A DNA stretch of 51,891 nucleotides from assembly GCA_002352225.1 (NCBI GenBank), contig DEIA01000078.1, forward strand, positions 1 through 51,891, given 5' to 3'. The stretch's first letter is position 1. Every line of letters begins with the position of its first letter. This DNA comes from Flammeovirgaceae bacterium UBA2786. GTDB taxonomy: Bacteria > Bacteroidota > Bacteroidia > Cytophagales > Cyclobacteriaceae. This document shows positions 8,944 through 17,108 of the stretch, piece after piece. The notes beneath the pieces were generated by a model. The model was not told the origin of the DNA. It did no database searches and saw only the letters and a list, made by a program, of their open reading frames with translations. The position numbers and the translations under genes are program-made.

Positions 8944-9999
8944 TTAACTCAGTCCTAGTATTTTTTTATTAAGGGATGGATTTTTACCAGATGATGCAAA
9001 ATCATCAAATGCTTTTTCGGTTACCCGAATTATATGATCTTTAATAAAAGGAGCACCTTCAGCCGCACCTTGTTCAGGATGTTTGATGCAGCACTCCCAC
9101 TCCAACACAGCCCAGCCACTATAATTGTACTGGGCCAGTTTGCTGAAGATTGATTGGAAATCTACCTGGCCATCGCCAAGCGAGCGAAAACGCCCCGGGC
9201 GGTTTATCCAATCCTGAAAGCCACCATATACACCGCTCTTACCGGTAGGGTTAAACTCGGCATCTTTAACATGAAACATTTTGATAAACGAATGATAGAA
9301 GTCGATGTATTGCAGGTAGTCTAATTGCTGCAATACAAAGTGACTTGGATCGTACAAAATATTAGCGCGGGTATGTTTGCCTGTTGCCTCCCAAAAGCGC
9401 TCGAATGTAATACCATCGTGCAGATCTTCGCCCGGATGAATTTCATAGCACACATCTACACCGGCCTTATCAAAAGCATTAAGAATAGGAAGCCAACGTT
9501 TGGCTAATTCTTTAAATCCATCTTCTACTAATCCGGCAGGGCGTTGCGGCCATGGGTAAACGGTATGCCACATTAAGGCACCTGAAAAAGTTGCATGTGC
9601 ATTTAAGCCTAAATTCTTGCTTGCTTTGGCTGCTAATTTCAATTGATCAACAGCCCAAGCTGTTCTTTCTTTTGGTTTGCCGTGTACCGATTTTGGTGCA
9701 AAGCCATCGAACATAATATTGTATGCCGGATGCACAGCTACTAACTGGCCTTGTAGGTGTGTCGATAATTCGGTAATCTGTAATCCACACGATTCAACTA
9801 TTTCGCGAAGTTCATCTGCATAGTCTTTACTCTCGGCAGCTTTTTTCAGATCGATGCAACGGCTGTCCCAGGTAGGAATTTGTACCCCTACATAACCCAG
9901 CGAAGCAACCCATTTACAAATTGATTTCAGGTTGTTGAATGGAGGTTCATCGCCCAGAAACTGGGCCAGAAAAATTCCGGGACCTTTTACTGTCTTCAT
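8944..9999 (-). CDS. Sugar phosphate isomerase/epimerase-like TIM barrel protein
   Basis: A 351-residue cytoplasmic-looking protein (no signal peptide) of the AP-endonuclease-2/xylose-isomerase-like TIM barrel superfamily. It opens with PGIFLAQFLGDEPPFNNLKS. Likely metal-binding residues lie in the motifs CYEIHPGEDLHDG, YDPSHFVLQQ, MFHVKDAEFN and AVLEWECC, matching the Glu-Asp-His-Glu pattern of this superfamily. The gene is 3 bases from the end of the Gfo/Idh/MocA gene and clearly in its operon. In such pairs the barrel enzyme usually isomerises, epimerises or eliminates the keto-sugar made by the partner oxidoreductase. The specific reaction is not determinable here; it could equally be an inosose-type isomerase or a keto-sugar epimerase. 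Confidence 0.9.
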   Translation of the reverse strand: MKTVKGPGIFLAQFLGDEPPFNNLKSICKWVASLGYVGVQIPTWDSRCIDLKKAAESKDYADELREIVESCGLQITELSTHLQGQLVAVHPAYNIMFDGFAPKSVHGKPKERTAWAVDQLKLAAKASKNLGLNAHATFSGALMWHTVYPWPQRPAGLVEDGFKELAKRWLPILNAFDKAGVDVCYEIHPGEDLHDGITFERFWEATGKHTRANILYDPSHFVLQQLDYLQYIDFYHSFIKMFHVKDAEFNPTGKSGVYGGFQDWINRPGRFRSLGDGQVDFQSIFSKLAQYNYSGWAVLEWECCIKHPEQGAAEGAPFIKDHIIRVTEKAFDDFASSGKNPSLNKKILGLS

Positions 10000-10002
10000 A
10001 GT

Positions 10003-11160
10003 TTAAACTTCAAATGGTGTCCACTTATCTTTACTCTGTCCGCTCTTTACTACGTTATCGATAAACGCCATACCGCGTATGCCATCATCTACCGAGGGAA
10101 AGTCTAACACCCCAGATGCGCTTGTTCCATTTATCTTAGCAGTTAACGTTAAAGCAAAATTGCGATACAGATTGGCAAATGCTTCGAGGTAACCCTCCGG
10201 ATGACCAGCCGGAGTACGCGTATTAAACAACGCTTCAGGATGCAGGAATCCATTGGTGCCGGCACGGTAAATCTGAGTTGGTTTATTAAGCCATTTTACC
10301 AACAATGTATTGGGTTCGTGCTGTGCCCATTCAAGGCCACCCTGTTCGCCATACACCCTAATCTTAAGTGCATTTTCTTCTCCGGCCGCAACCTGAGATG
10401 CCATTAGCACTCCGGCCGCTCCGTTATCAAACTTCAGCAATACGTTTCCATCATCATCTAATGCGCGGCCCGGAACCAGAGCATTCAAATCGGCACACAG
10501 ATGTGTAATTTTTAAACCCGATATAAATTCAGCAAGGTGGGCTGCATGCGTTCCAATATCGCCCATCGCGCCAGCCTTACCCGATTTTTTAGGATCGGTG
10601 CGCCAGGCAGCCTGTGCATTGCCTTCCTTCTCGCTCATTTTACTGAGCCAGCCTTGCGGATACTCCACATACACTTTACGGATCTTTCCAAAAATACCAT
10701 CTCGCACCATAGCACGTGCTTCACGTACCATCGGGTAACCCGAATAGGTATGAGTTAAGCAAAGCAGCAAGCCGGTTTCCTGAACTTTCTTTTTTAACTG
10801 ACGGGCTTCGTCAATAGTAAAGGTTATCGGCTTTTCTATCACCACATGAAAGCCCTTTTCCAAGGCCAGCATAGCGGGTGCAAAATGTGCAAAATTGGGT
10901 GTAACAATGGTTACAAAATCTATTCGTTTGTCGGCCGGAAGTTTGCTTTCCTTATCAATCATTTCCTCGAACGAAGTGTATGTTCTGTCTTCGGACAGAA
11001 ACAACATCTTGCCACTTTCTTTGGCTACTTCGGGATTGATACTCAAGGCTCCGGCTACAATTTCAATTAGCCCATCCATGTTGGCAGCCAGGCGGTGTAT
11101 GGAACCAATAAAGGCATCTTTGCCACCACCAACCATACCCATTCTAAGTTTTCTATTCAT
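10003..11160 (-). CDS. Gfo/Idh/MocA family NAD(P)-dependent oxidoreductase
   Basis: A 385-residue soluble sugar/inositol dehydrogenase-type enzyme. The N-terminal Rossmann motif is GMVGGGKDAFIGSIH (about 8-22), the EKP catalytic block is in VVIEKPITFT (about 108-117), and the GDIGTHAAHLAEF motif (about 200-212) carries the active-site His. It is the first gene of a four-gene minus-strand operon with the TIM barrel, the cytochrome c and the DUF1080 protein. Such enzymes often oxidise C3 of a glucosyl unit or reduce the keto product back to glucose, which fits the 3-keto-glycoside model. The substrate is inferred. A palindromic element at 11235-11246 lies in its upstream gap. Confidence 0.93.
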   Translation of the reverse strand: MNRKLRMGMVGGGKDAFIGSIHRLAANMDGLIEIVAGALSINPEVAKESGKMLFLSEDRTYTSFEEMIDKESKLPADKRIDFVTIVTPNFAHFAPAMLALEKGFHVVIEKPITFTIDEARQLKKKVQETGLLLCLTHTYSGYPMVREARAMVRDGIFGKIRKVYVEYPQGWLSKMSEKEGNAQAAWRTDPKKSGKAGAMGDIGTHAAHLAEFISGLKITHLCADLNALVPGRALDDDGNVLLKFDNGAAGVLMASQVAAGEENALKIRVYGEQGGLEWAQHEPNTLLVKWLNKPTQIYRAGTNGFLHPEALFNTRTPAGHPEGYLEAFANLYRNFALTLTAKINGTSASGVLDFPSVDDGIRGMAFIDNVVKSGQSKDKWTPFEV

Positions 11161-11234
11161 GCTAGTGTGCTCAGGTTAAGATTCAATAAGTAAGATTAAA
11201 ACGATATGTCGAAAAATAGTAAAATAAATTTAAC

Positions 11235-11250
11235 GGAATCGATTGCAACG
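11235..11250 (-). promoter_or_regulatory. Possible LacI-type operator upstream of the Gfo/Idh/MocA operon
   Basis: The core GGAATCGATTGC at 11235-11246 is a 10-of-12 palindrome centred on CG, as LacI-family operators are. Read on the minus strand the longer block CGTTGCAATCGATTCCG resembles GTTGCACAATCGTTTCCG above susC (48047-48064), differing mainly by two missing bases. It sits about 75 bases above the ATG of the oxidoreductase. It is a motif match only, with no binding evidence. Confidence 0.35.
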
Positions 11251-11263
11251 CTTTTAAATGGGC

Positions 11264-12592
11264 TCAAATAAATTTGTTTAACAGGTTCTCCAAATACTCC
11301 TGTTTTCCGCTGATTTGAGTGGGCTCGCCATTCTTAAGCGCAAGTTGACGCAGATCGCGTAAGCCAAGACTTCCGTTTTCGAATTTTTTGCCGTTGCCCC
11401 TGTCAAAGGATACGTAGCGTTCGCGCTTCATTCTCACATACTCACCGTTTTCAAGAATTGCATGCGCAGCCAGCAAGGCCCGGGCAAACGTATCCATTCC
11501 ACCAATGTGCGCATAGAAAATATCTACCAGATCGGTCGAGTTTCTGCGGGTTTTAGCATCGAAGTTTACGCCACCGGTTTTAAAGCCACCCGATTGTAAA
11601 ATAACCAGCACCGCTTCAGTAAGTTCATATACACTGTTAGGAAATTGATCGGTATCCCAGCCGTTCTGGTTATCGCCCCGGTTGGCATCAATGCTTCCTA
11701 ATGCATTGGCATCGGCCGCTACCTGAAGTTCGTGATCGAAGGTATGACTGGCTAATGTGGCATGATTTACTTCAATGTTCAGTTTAAAATCATCCATCAG
11801 ATCGAACTGACGCAAAAAATTCAAACAGGTAGCCGCATCAAAATCATATTGATGTTTAGATGGTTCCATCGGTTTGGGTTCGATGTAGAACACACCCTTA
11901 AAGCCTTGTCTTCGGGCATAATCGCGCGCAATGTGAAGGAAACGGGCCAGATGTTCCTGCTCGCGTTTCATATTGGTATTAAGTAAAGACATATACCCTT
12001 CTCTGCCACCCCAAAAGGTATAACCCGTACCACCCAATTCAATAGTAGCATCAATCGCGTTCTTGACTTGCGCAGCTGCATGGCATACCACCTGAAAATC
12101 GGGGTTGGTAGCTGCACCATTCATATAGCGCGGATTACCAAACAGGTTGGCCGTTCCCCACAATAGTTTTACGCCCGAATCTTTCTGCTTCTGTTTGGCA
12201 TAGTTAACAATCTTGCGCAGACGCTTTTCTGATTCAGCCAGCGTAGGCGCTTCATCTACTAGGTCATAATCGTGAAAGCAATAAAAAGGCGCGCCTATTT
12301 TGGTGATGAATTCAAATGCAGCATCCATTTTATCGTAGCCACGCTGAACGGGGTCTGTGCTTTGGAGCCATGGAAATTGTTTTGTGCCGATTCCGAAAGG
12401 GTCGCCACCGGTTCCACAGAAGGTATGCCAATATGAAATAGCAAAGCGAAGATGCTCTTCCATCGTTTTACGACCCACTTTTTTGCGTGGATTGTAAAAC
12501 TTAAAAGCAAGTGGATTATCTGATTCCGGGCCTTCGTACCGGATAGCACGAATACCTTTAAAATACTCTTTTCTTCCTTTGATGATTTTCAT
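11264..12592 (-). CDS. xylA: Xylose isomerase
   Basis: Cytoplasmic metal enzyme that converts D-xylose to D-xylulose (and D-glucose to fructose in vitro). The 442-residue length is that of the class II enzymes. The family catalytic pair is in FYCFHDYD (His107, Asp110). Metal and substrate motifs are FWGGREGY (193-200), IEPKPMEPSKHQYDFD (about 237-252, with Glu238 and Lys240), EVNHATLASHTF and NFDAKTRRNS. It follows xylB with a 42-base gap, so the order of transcription is xylB then xylA. It is divergent from a Nudix-type regulator that probably controls it. Identification is secure. Confidence 0.97.
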   Translation of the reverse strand: MKIIKGRKEYFKGIRAIRYEGPESDNPLAFKFYNPRKKVGRKTMEEHLRFAISYWHTFCGTGGDPFGIGTKQFPWLQSTDPVQRGYDKMDAAFEFITKIGAPFYCFHDYDLVDEAPTLAESEKRLRKIVNYAKQKQKDSGVKLLWGTANLFGNPRYMNGAATNPDFQVVCHAAAQVKNAIDATIELGGTGYTFWGGREGYMSLLNTNMKREQEHLARFLHIARDYARRQGFKGVFYIEPKPMEPSKHQYDFDAATCLNFLRQFDLMDDFKLNIEVNHATLASHTFDHELQVAADANALGSIDANRGDNQNGWDTDQFPNSVYELTEAVLVILQSGGFKTGGVNFDAKTRRNSTDLVDIFYAHIGGMDTFARALLAAHAILENGEYVRMKRERYVSFDRGNGKKFENGSLGLRDLRQLALKNGEPTQISGKQEYLENLLNKFI

Positions 12593-12634
12593 AGCTATTA
12601 AAGTTAAAATAATACGAATGCTTTACTAATTGAT

Positions 12635-14134
12635 TTATATGGAGAGTTGTTGTTTTAAAATAGTATTCCATTTCTGATAAACACTTTCATATTCTTCCTG
12701 CTGTTGTTTGTCTGGTTTTTCTTCCATTAACATTTTTAAACCTGTAAACGCTTGTTCGAAATCTGAATATATCCCTGCTCCCACTCCGGCACCAAGCGCA
12801 GCGCCCATAGCGCCATCGGTGTCGTATAATTCAAGCCGTGCACCAATGGTATTTACAAATGCATGGCGAAACACCGGGCTTAAAAACATGTTGGCATGGC
12901 CGGCCCGTATTACTTGCGACTTTAACCCCATTGTCTGGAGAATATCAAATCCATACCGCAGTGCAAACACAATACCTTCCTGTGCTGCCCTAAATACATG
13001 CGCTTGTGAATGTCGGTTAAAATCAAGTCCGTACCACGAAGCATTTATTACTTTGTTTTCAAGAATGCGTTCAGCCCCATTTCCGAATGGAAGCATCAAC
13101 AAACCTTCTGCTCCGGCCGGAACAGAAGCTGCCAGTGCATTCAATTTTTCATATTCCAAAGGTTGGCCACTTCTTAGGTTTTTACGAAGCCAACTGTTTA
13201 AAATTCCCGTTCCATTCACGCAAAGCAAAACACCATTACGAATTTGGTTTGGTTTATTATTAACATGAATGAATGAATTTACCCGCGATTTACTGTCGAA
13301 CGCATTTGTATCGGTAACGCTATAAATTACACCCGAGGTACCCGCAGTAGCCGCGGTTTCGCCTGGCCGCAGCACGTTTAACGAAAACGCATTATTGGGT
13401 TGATCGCCCGCACGGTAAGAAACCGGAGTTCCTTTTTTCAAGCCCGAAAGTTCTTCAGCTTTTGTACTAACAACGCCCTGTACCGAGAAAACCGGTTTTA
13501 CATCGGCAAGCAAGTCAGCGCTTATACCATAGTAATCCAACAACGAACCGGCTACCTTCCCTTCGCTGTAATCCCAGAATATTCCTTCTGATAATCCTGT
13601 ATCGGTAGTAGTTGCCTCACCCGTTAGTTTAAAAGCGATGTAATCGCCCGGCAACATAATTTTATGAATGCGTTCATAAATAGCTGGTTCGTTTTCCTTC
13701 ACCCATTTTAATTTGGATGCCGTAAAGTTTCCGGGCGAATTCAGAAAGTGCGACAGGCAATACGATGAACCCAGTTGGTTAAAGGCTTCATCTCCATACG
13801 GTACTGCGCGGCTATCGCACCAGATAATGGCGGGCCTTACCGGAACCCCATTTTTATCTACACATACCAATCCATGCATCTGGTAAGCAATACCAATGGC
13901 TTTAACCTGCTCACCTTTTGCACCGGCTTGCGCAAGGCATTGTTTAATACAGACAAGTACGTGCTTCCACCAAATTTCAGGGTCTTGCTCGGCCCAGCCT
14001 GGTTTAACCGCCAGCATTTCCATCTCTTCTGCAGGTGATTGTGCCGAAGCCGATCGTTGGCCGGTTGCTGCATCAACCAACGAGGCTTTTACAGACGAAC
14101 TGCCTATATCAAGGCCCAGAATATACATTTGCAT
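12635..14134 (-). CDS. xylB: Xylulokinase (FGGY family)
   Basis: Phosphorylates D-xylulose with ATP to D-xylulose 5-phosphate for the pentose phosphate pathway. The 499 residues show the two-domain FGGY fold: an N-terminal phosphate loop GLDIGSSSVKASLVDA, the xylulokinase block GIAYQMHGLVCVD with VRPAIIWCDSR, the AGTSGVIYSV loop, and the C-terminal GANMF-like nucleotide motif (GHANMFLSPVFRHAF). The first codons read MQMYILGLDIG, and the Met at position 3 (14128) is an equally good start. The adjacent xylA and divergent Nudix regulator support the xylulose assignment over other FGGY substrates such as ribulose. Confidence 0.95.
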   Translation of the reverse strand: MQMYILGLDIGSSSVKASLVDAATGQRSASAQSPAEEMEMLAVKPGWAEQDPEIWWKHVLVCIKQCLAQAGAKGEQVKAIGIAYQMHGLVCVDKNGVPVRPAIIWCDSRAVPYGDEAFNQLGSSYCLSHFLNSPGNFTASKLKWVKENEPAIYERIHKIMLPGDYIAFKLTGEATTTDTGLSEGIFWDYSEGKVAGSLLDYYGISADLLADVKPVFSVQGVVSTKAEELSGLKKGTPVSYRAGDQPNNAFSLNVLRPGETAATAGTSGVIYSVTDTNAFDSKSRVNSFIHVNNKPNQIRNGVLLCVNGTGILNSWLRKNLRSGQPLEYEKLNALAASVPAGAEGLLMLPFGNGAERILENKVINASWYGLDFNRHSQAHVFRAAQEGIVFALRYGFDILQTMGLKSQVIRAGHANMFLSPVFRHAFVNTIGARLELYDTDGAMGAALGAGVGAGIYSDFEQAFTGLKMLMEEKPDKQQQEEYESVYQKWNTILKQQLSI

Positions 14135-14149
14135 CCGTTTGAATTACTC

Positions 14150-14157
14150 CAAAAGTA
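14150..14157 (-). promoter_or_regulatory. Putative -7 box of the xylBA promoter
   Basis: On the minus strand this reads TACTTTTG, an exact TAnnTTTG match 15 bases above the xylB ATG. No good TTTG element is found 19-21 bases upstream. The very short leader would favour the Met at 14128 as start. The 68-base divergent gap to the Nudix regulator is the natural site for its operator, but I cannot pick one out with confidence. Confidence 0.35.
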
Positions 14158-14202
14158 TTTACTTATAGTCGAAATGACCATATATTAGCGGAAAATCTTT
14201 TG

Positions 14203-14898
14203 ATGGAAACCCAGACAAATCCGGATTCGATTATTGAGGCCCTGTCGATTGACTGTGTGATTTTTGGTTTTAAGAATGGGCGGCTGGATATCTTGCTGGT
14301 GAAGCACGGAGAAGGAATAAGCGAAGGCCGATGGGCTTTGCCAGGAGGCTGGATTACCTATGGTGAAAGTGTAGACGAAGCGGCTAACCGATTATTAAAA
14401 TCCCTGACGGGGATAAACAACATTTACCTGGAACAACTCAAAGCCTTTGGCGATCCTAAGCGCTATCCAGTAAAGCGTGTTGTAACAGTAGCTTACTATG
14501 CGCTTGTAAATGAAGAAAATTATTCTCTGATACCCGGTTTTACTGCATCGGATGTGCAATGGTTTAATGTGCACGATGTGCCAGGCCTGATTTACGATCA
14601 TAATCAGATTCTTGATTTTGGTTTTAAGCATCTGAAACATAAAGTTCGCCACGAACCTATAGGGTTTAACCTGTTGCCCGAGAAATTTACACTGCTTCAA
14701 CTCCAGGAAATGTACGAGGCTATTCTCGAAATCAAACTGGACAAATCGAACTTCAGGCGCAAGTTGGCCAAAATGAAATTGCTGATTAACTGCAAAGAAA
14801 AACAGAAAGATGTATCGCACCGGGCTGCCGGGCTATACAAATTCGATAAGCGGATTTATGTTACCCTTAGGAAGAGCGGAATGGTATTTGAACTATAA
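14203..14898 (+). CDS. Nudix-fold transcriptional regulator (NrtR/AraR-like) with inactive Nudix box
   Basis: Probable pentose-responsive repressor or activator of 231 residues. An N-terminal Nudix domain (about 10-145) is followed by a winged-helix DNA-binding domain (about 150-231, with LPEKFTLLQLQEMYEAIL and the ending RKSGMVFEL). The Nudix box runs from Gly49 with Glu55 and Arg63 kept, but the three catalytic glutamates of REUxEE are Leu64, Ser67 and Leu68, so hydrolysis is unlikely and the domain should act as a ligand sensor. Regulators of this family control arabinose and xylose genes in Bacteroidota. It is divergent from xylBA, with only 68 bases between, and lies upstream of a sugar transporter. 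I start at ATG 14203; the preceding TTG is not needed. Confidence 0.9.
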   Translation: METQTNPDSIIEALSIDCVIFGFKNGRLDILLVKHGEGISEGRWALPGGWITYGESVDEAANRLLKSLTGINNIYLEQLKAFGDPKRYPVKRVVTVAYYALVNEENYSLIPGFTASDVQWFNVHDVPGLIYDHNQILDFGFKHLKHKVRHEPIGFNLLPEKFTLLQLQEMYEAILEIKLDKSNFRRKLAKMKLLINCKEKQKDVSHRAAGLYKFDKRIYVTLRKSGMVFEL

Positions 14899-14918
14899 GC
14901 ACTCGTTAATCTAATATA

Positions 14919-14926
14919 TACGTTTG
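14919..14926 (+). promoter_or_regulatory. Putative -7 box of the MFS transporter promoter
   Basis: TACGTTTG matches TAnnTTTG exactly and lies 62 bases before the transporter ATG, giving a leader of about 55 bases. The -33 region is not a good match at 19-21 bases. The box overlaps CGTTTGCA, a sequence also found in the palindrome above lacI (48065-48072), which may be coincidence. Confidence 0.4.
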
Positions 14927-14987
14927 CACCAGACATATTTTCATCACATATTTCACAACCCAAAATAAAATCTAAAACAACACACGT

Positions 14988-16199
14988 ATGAGCAATAAAC
15001 CGAACATCAGGCTGTTTTATGCAAGCTGCTTTGCATTAATTACCACAGCATTTTCATTTAGTATAAGAGCCGGTATCTTACCCGAGCTTGGAGAAACATT
15101 TGGTCTTACAGCCAAACAACTGGGTTTCATTAACCAAATGTGGTTTTTAGGATTTCCTATCTCCATGGTATTAGGTGGAATTTTTTATAGTACCATTGGC
15201 CCTAAACGAATTATGACCTTTGCCTTTATTGCGCACACCATTGGTATTTTACTTACCCTGTTCTCGGGTGGGTATGTAGGCTTACTAATTTCAACCTTGT
15301 TTATTGGTTTAGGTAATGGTTGTACCGAAGCTGCGTGCAATCCTCTTATCGCCTCCAGTTATAGTGGTAAACAAATGAACACCCTTATGAATAGATTCCA
15401 CATGTGGTTTCCGGGCGGTATTGTAGTGGGTAGTTTAGTTTCATTTGCCATGACAAAAATGGAATTAGGTTGGGAAGCACAGATTTGGATAATTGTAATT
15501 CCAACTCTGATATATGCATATTTATTTTATGGCCAGGTTTTTCCTGAAACAAAAGCTGAGTCTGCTTCGATTTCTGCCAACCTTAAAGCAATGGCAACCC
15601 CGCTGTTTATATTTATAAGTGTCTGCATGACCCTTACTGCCATTTCTGAATTTGGTCCGCAACAATGGACAGGCATAATAATGGCCAAGAGTGGTGCCGA
15701 GCCTATGGTAATCTTAGCATTGGTTACGGGGTTAATGGCTGTTGGCCGATACTTTGGCGGAGAGTTTGTGCATAAGTTTGATCAGACCGGTGTACTACTC
15801 GGTTCAGCCATCTTTACTGCCTTGGGTATATTCTTATTCAGTACACAAACCGGCTCAATGGTTTATGTAGCGGCCATTGTATTTGCCATTGGTGTGTGTT
15901 ACTTCTGGCCTAATATGATTGGTTTTACTGCAGAAAAAATGCCTGCTACCGGTGCCCTTGGTATGTCGGTAGTGGGTGCGTTAGGAATGTTCTCTACTTC
16001 AATTTTTCAGCCTATCATTGGCGGATGGATTGATAGTGCCAAAGTAACGGCTGCCGCTACCGGGCTAACCGGTGATGCGCTTGATCTGGCTGCAGGACAA
16101 GCCACGCTTAAAACGATGATTACATTCCCAATTATTCTGATTGTACTCTTCACCATCCTCTTGTTTTGGATGCGCAGCAAAGTTAAACCTGCGCATTAA
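14988..16199 (+). CDS. MFS sugar permease (FucP/GlcP-like)
   Basis: An inner-membrane secondary transporter of 403 residues with about twelve hydrophobic helices, likely a proton symporter for a monosaccharide. Family-like blocks include the opening FYASCFALITTAFSFSIRAG, GLGNGCTEAACNPLIASSY between helices 3 and 5, NRFHMWFPGGIVVGSL in helix 5, and YFWPNMIGFTAEKMP in the C-terminal half. It lies 89 bases after the pentose-type regulator and near xylBA, so xylose is a candidate substrate, but glucose or fucose are equally compatible with the sequence. It has its own promoter-like element and a strong terminator, so it is a single-gene transcription unit. Confidence 0.87.
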   Translation: MSNKPNIRLFYASCFALITTAFSFSIRAGILPELGETFGLTAKQLGFINQMWFLGFPISMVLGGIFYSTIGPKRIMTFAFIAHTIGILLTLFSGGYVGLLISTLFIGLGNGCTEAACNPLIASSYSGKQMNTLMNRFHMWFPGGIVVGSLVSFAMTKMELGWEAQIWIIVIPTLIYAYLFYGQVFPETKAESASISANLKAMATPLFIFISVCMTLTAISEFGPQQWTGIIMAKSGAEPMVILALVTGLMAVGRYFGGEFVHKFDQTGVLLGSAIFTALGIFLFSTQTGSMVYVAAIVFAIGVCYFWPNMIGFTAEKMPATGALGMSVVGALGMFSTSIFQPIIGGWIDSAKVTAAATGLTGDALDLAAGQATLKTMITFPIILIVLFTILLFWMRSKVKPAH

Positions 16200-16212
16200 A
16201 ATATTTTACCAT

Positions 16213-16253
16213 TAAAGTAAGTAGGGCCAGTTTACAAAGCCCTACTTACTTTA
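16213..16253 (+). terminator. Strong hairpin terminator after the MFS permease gene
   Basis: A perfect 15-bp stem (TAAAGTAAGTAGGGC at 16213-16227 with its complement at 16239-16253) and an 11-base loop begin 14 bases after the transporter stop. The T-run after it is short (ttat), so termination may be partial or factor-assisted. The methyltransferase gene starts 16 bases further on. Confidence 0.7.
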
Positions 16254-16268
16254 TCACCCCATTACCTC

Positions 16269-17069
16269 ATGATTAAAACTATTCTCGCCCCCTTTAAACG
16301 TTTCGCGTGGTTTAAAAGATTAAACGCCAAGATCACATACGAGTGGCTAGCCAAACATATTCCGGCCGATGACTGGCACTTTATGAACTATGGCTACTTC
16401 CCTACGGCCGATGAACCGGTACCTTCCTTTCAAACTCAACCTTTACAACTGTATCCGCTACAGATGTACCATCATCTGGCAAACAAAACAGACTTAACCA
16501 ATAAGGTGGTATTGGAGGTGGGTAGTGGGCGTGGCGGTGGCGCGTTGCACCTGGCCGGTTATTTCAAACCGCAACACTATACAGGTATGGATCTGGCCCA
16601 GCATGCTGTTGATCTTGCCAATAAATTGCACCATCTGCCAAATCTTAAATTTATTCAGGGTAGTGCAGAGAATATTCCGCTTGCCGACAACAGTGTAGAT
16701 GTGGTGGTTAATGTAGAATCGTGCCATGCTTATGGTTCGGTTAAACAATTTTTGAGTGAGGTAAAACGGGTACTTAAACCCGGAGGATATTTTCTGATGG
16801 TTGATTTTCGGTATGCCCAGGATATGCCAGAACTAAATCAGTTACTGGCTGAAAGTGGTTTAACGATGAAGCAGGAGGAAAATATAACCAGCCGGGTAGT
16901 AATGGCTATTGAAGCAGAGGACGAAGCCAAACAAAAACGCATTCGCGATCTGGTTCCACCCAAGTGGCAAAAATTATTTGCCGAATTTGCCGGTGTAGTG
17001 GGCTCTAAATTTTACCGTAACCTTAAAGACGGAACCCGTTTTTACTACCGGTATGTAATGACGAAATGA
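16269..17069 (+). CDS. Class I SAM-dependent methyltransferase
   Basis: A 266-residue protein with a Rossmann-type methyltransferase domain. Motif I is VLEVGSGRGGGALHLA (about 79-94). An acidic residue follows at the end of strand 2 in GMDLAQHAVDLA, then IQGSAENIPLADNSVDVVV and the post-motif FLSEVKRVLKPGGYFLMVDF. The N-terminal part has a conserved-looking YGYFPTADE. Such blocks occur in lipid or polyketide O-methyltransferases and in sterol or quinone C-methyltransferases. The acceptor is not recognisable. It lies just after a terminator and convergent with the next gene, so context gives no hint of function. Confidence 0.85.
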   Translation: MIKTILAPFKRFAWFKRLNAKITYEWLAKHIPADDWHFMNYGYFPTADEPVPSFQTQPLQLYPLQMYHHLANKTDLTNKVVLEVGSGRGGGALHLAGYFKPQHYTGMDLAQHAVDLANKLHHLPNLKFIQGSAENIPLADNSVDVVVNVESCHAYGSVKQFLSEVKRVLKPGGYFLMVDFRYAQDMPELNQLLAESGLTMKQEENITSRVVMAIEAEDEAKQKRIRDLVPPKWQKLFAEFAGVVGSKFYRNLKDGTRFYYRYVMTK

Positions 17070-17108
17070 GTCGCCAGAACTAAATAAGTACTTTATATTT
17101 AACCTTAA

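Noticed and set aside
12708..13268. A 186-codon plus-strand frame opposite xylB
   Set aside because: It lies wholly antisense to a conserved kinase gene, has no recognisable protein motifs, and its openness follows from the codon pattern of xylB.
14125..14145. A LacI-like block TTTGCATCCGTTTGAA over the xylB start
   Set aside because: Its two halves do not pair well and it overlaps the first codons; probably chance.
17070..17108. Possible terminator between the convergent methyltransferase and membrane protein genes
   Set aside because: The AAGTACTT palindrome is short, with no stable stem or T-run that I can support.
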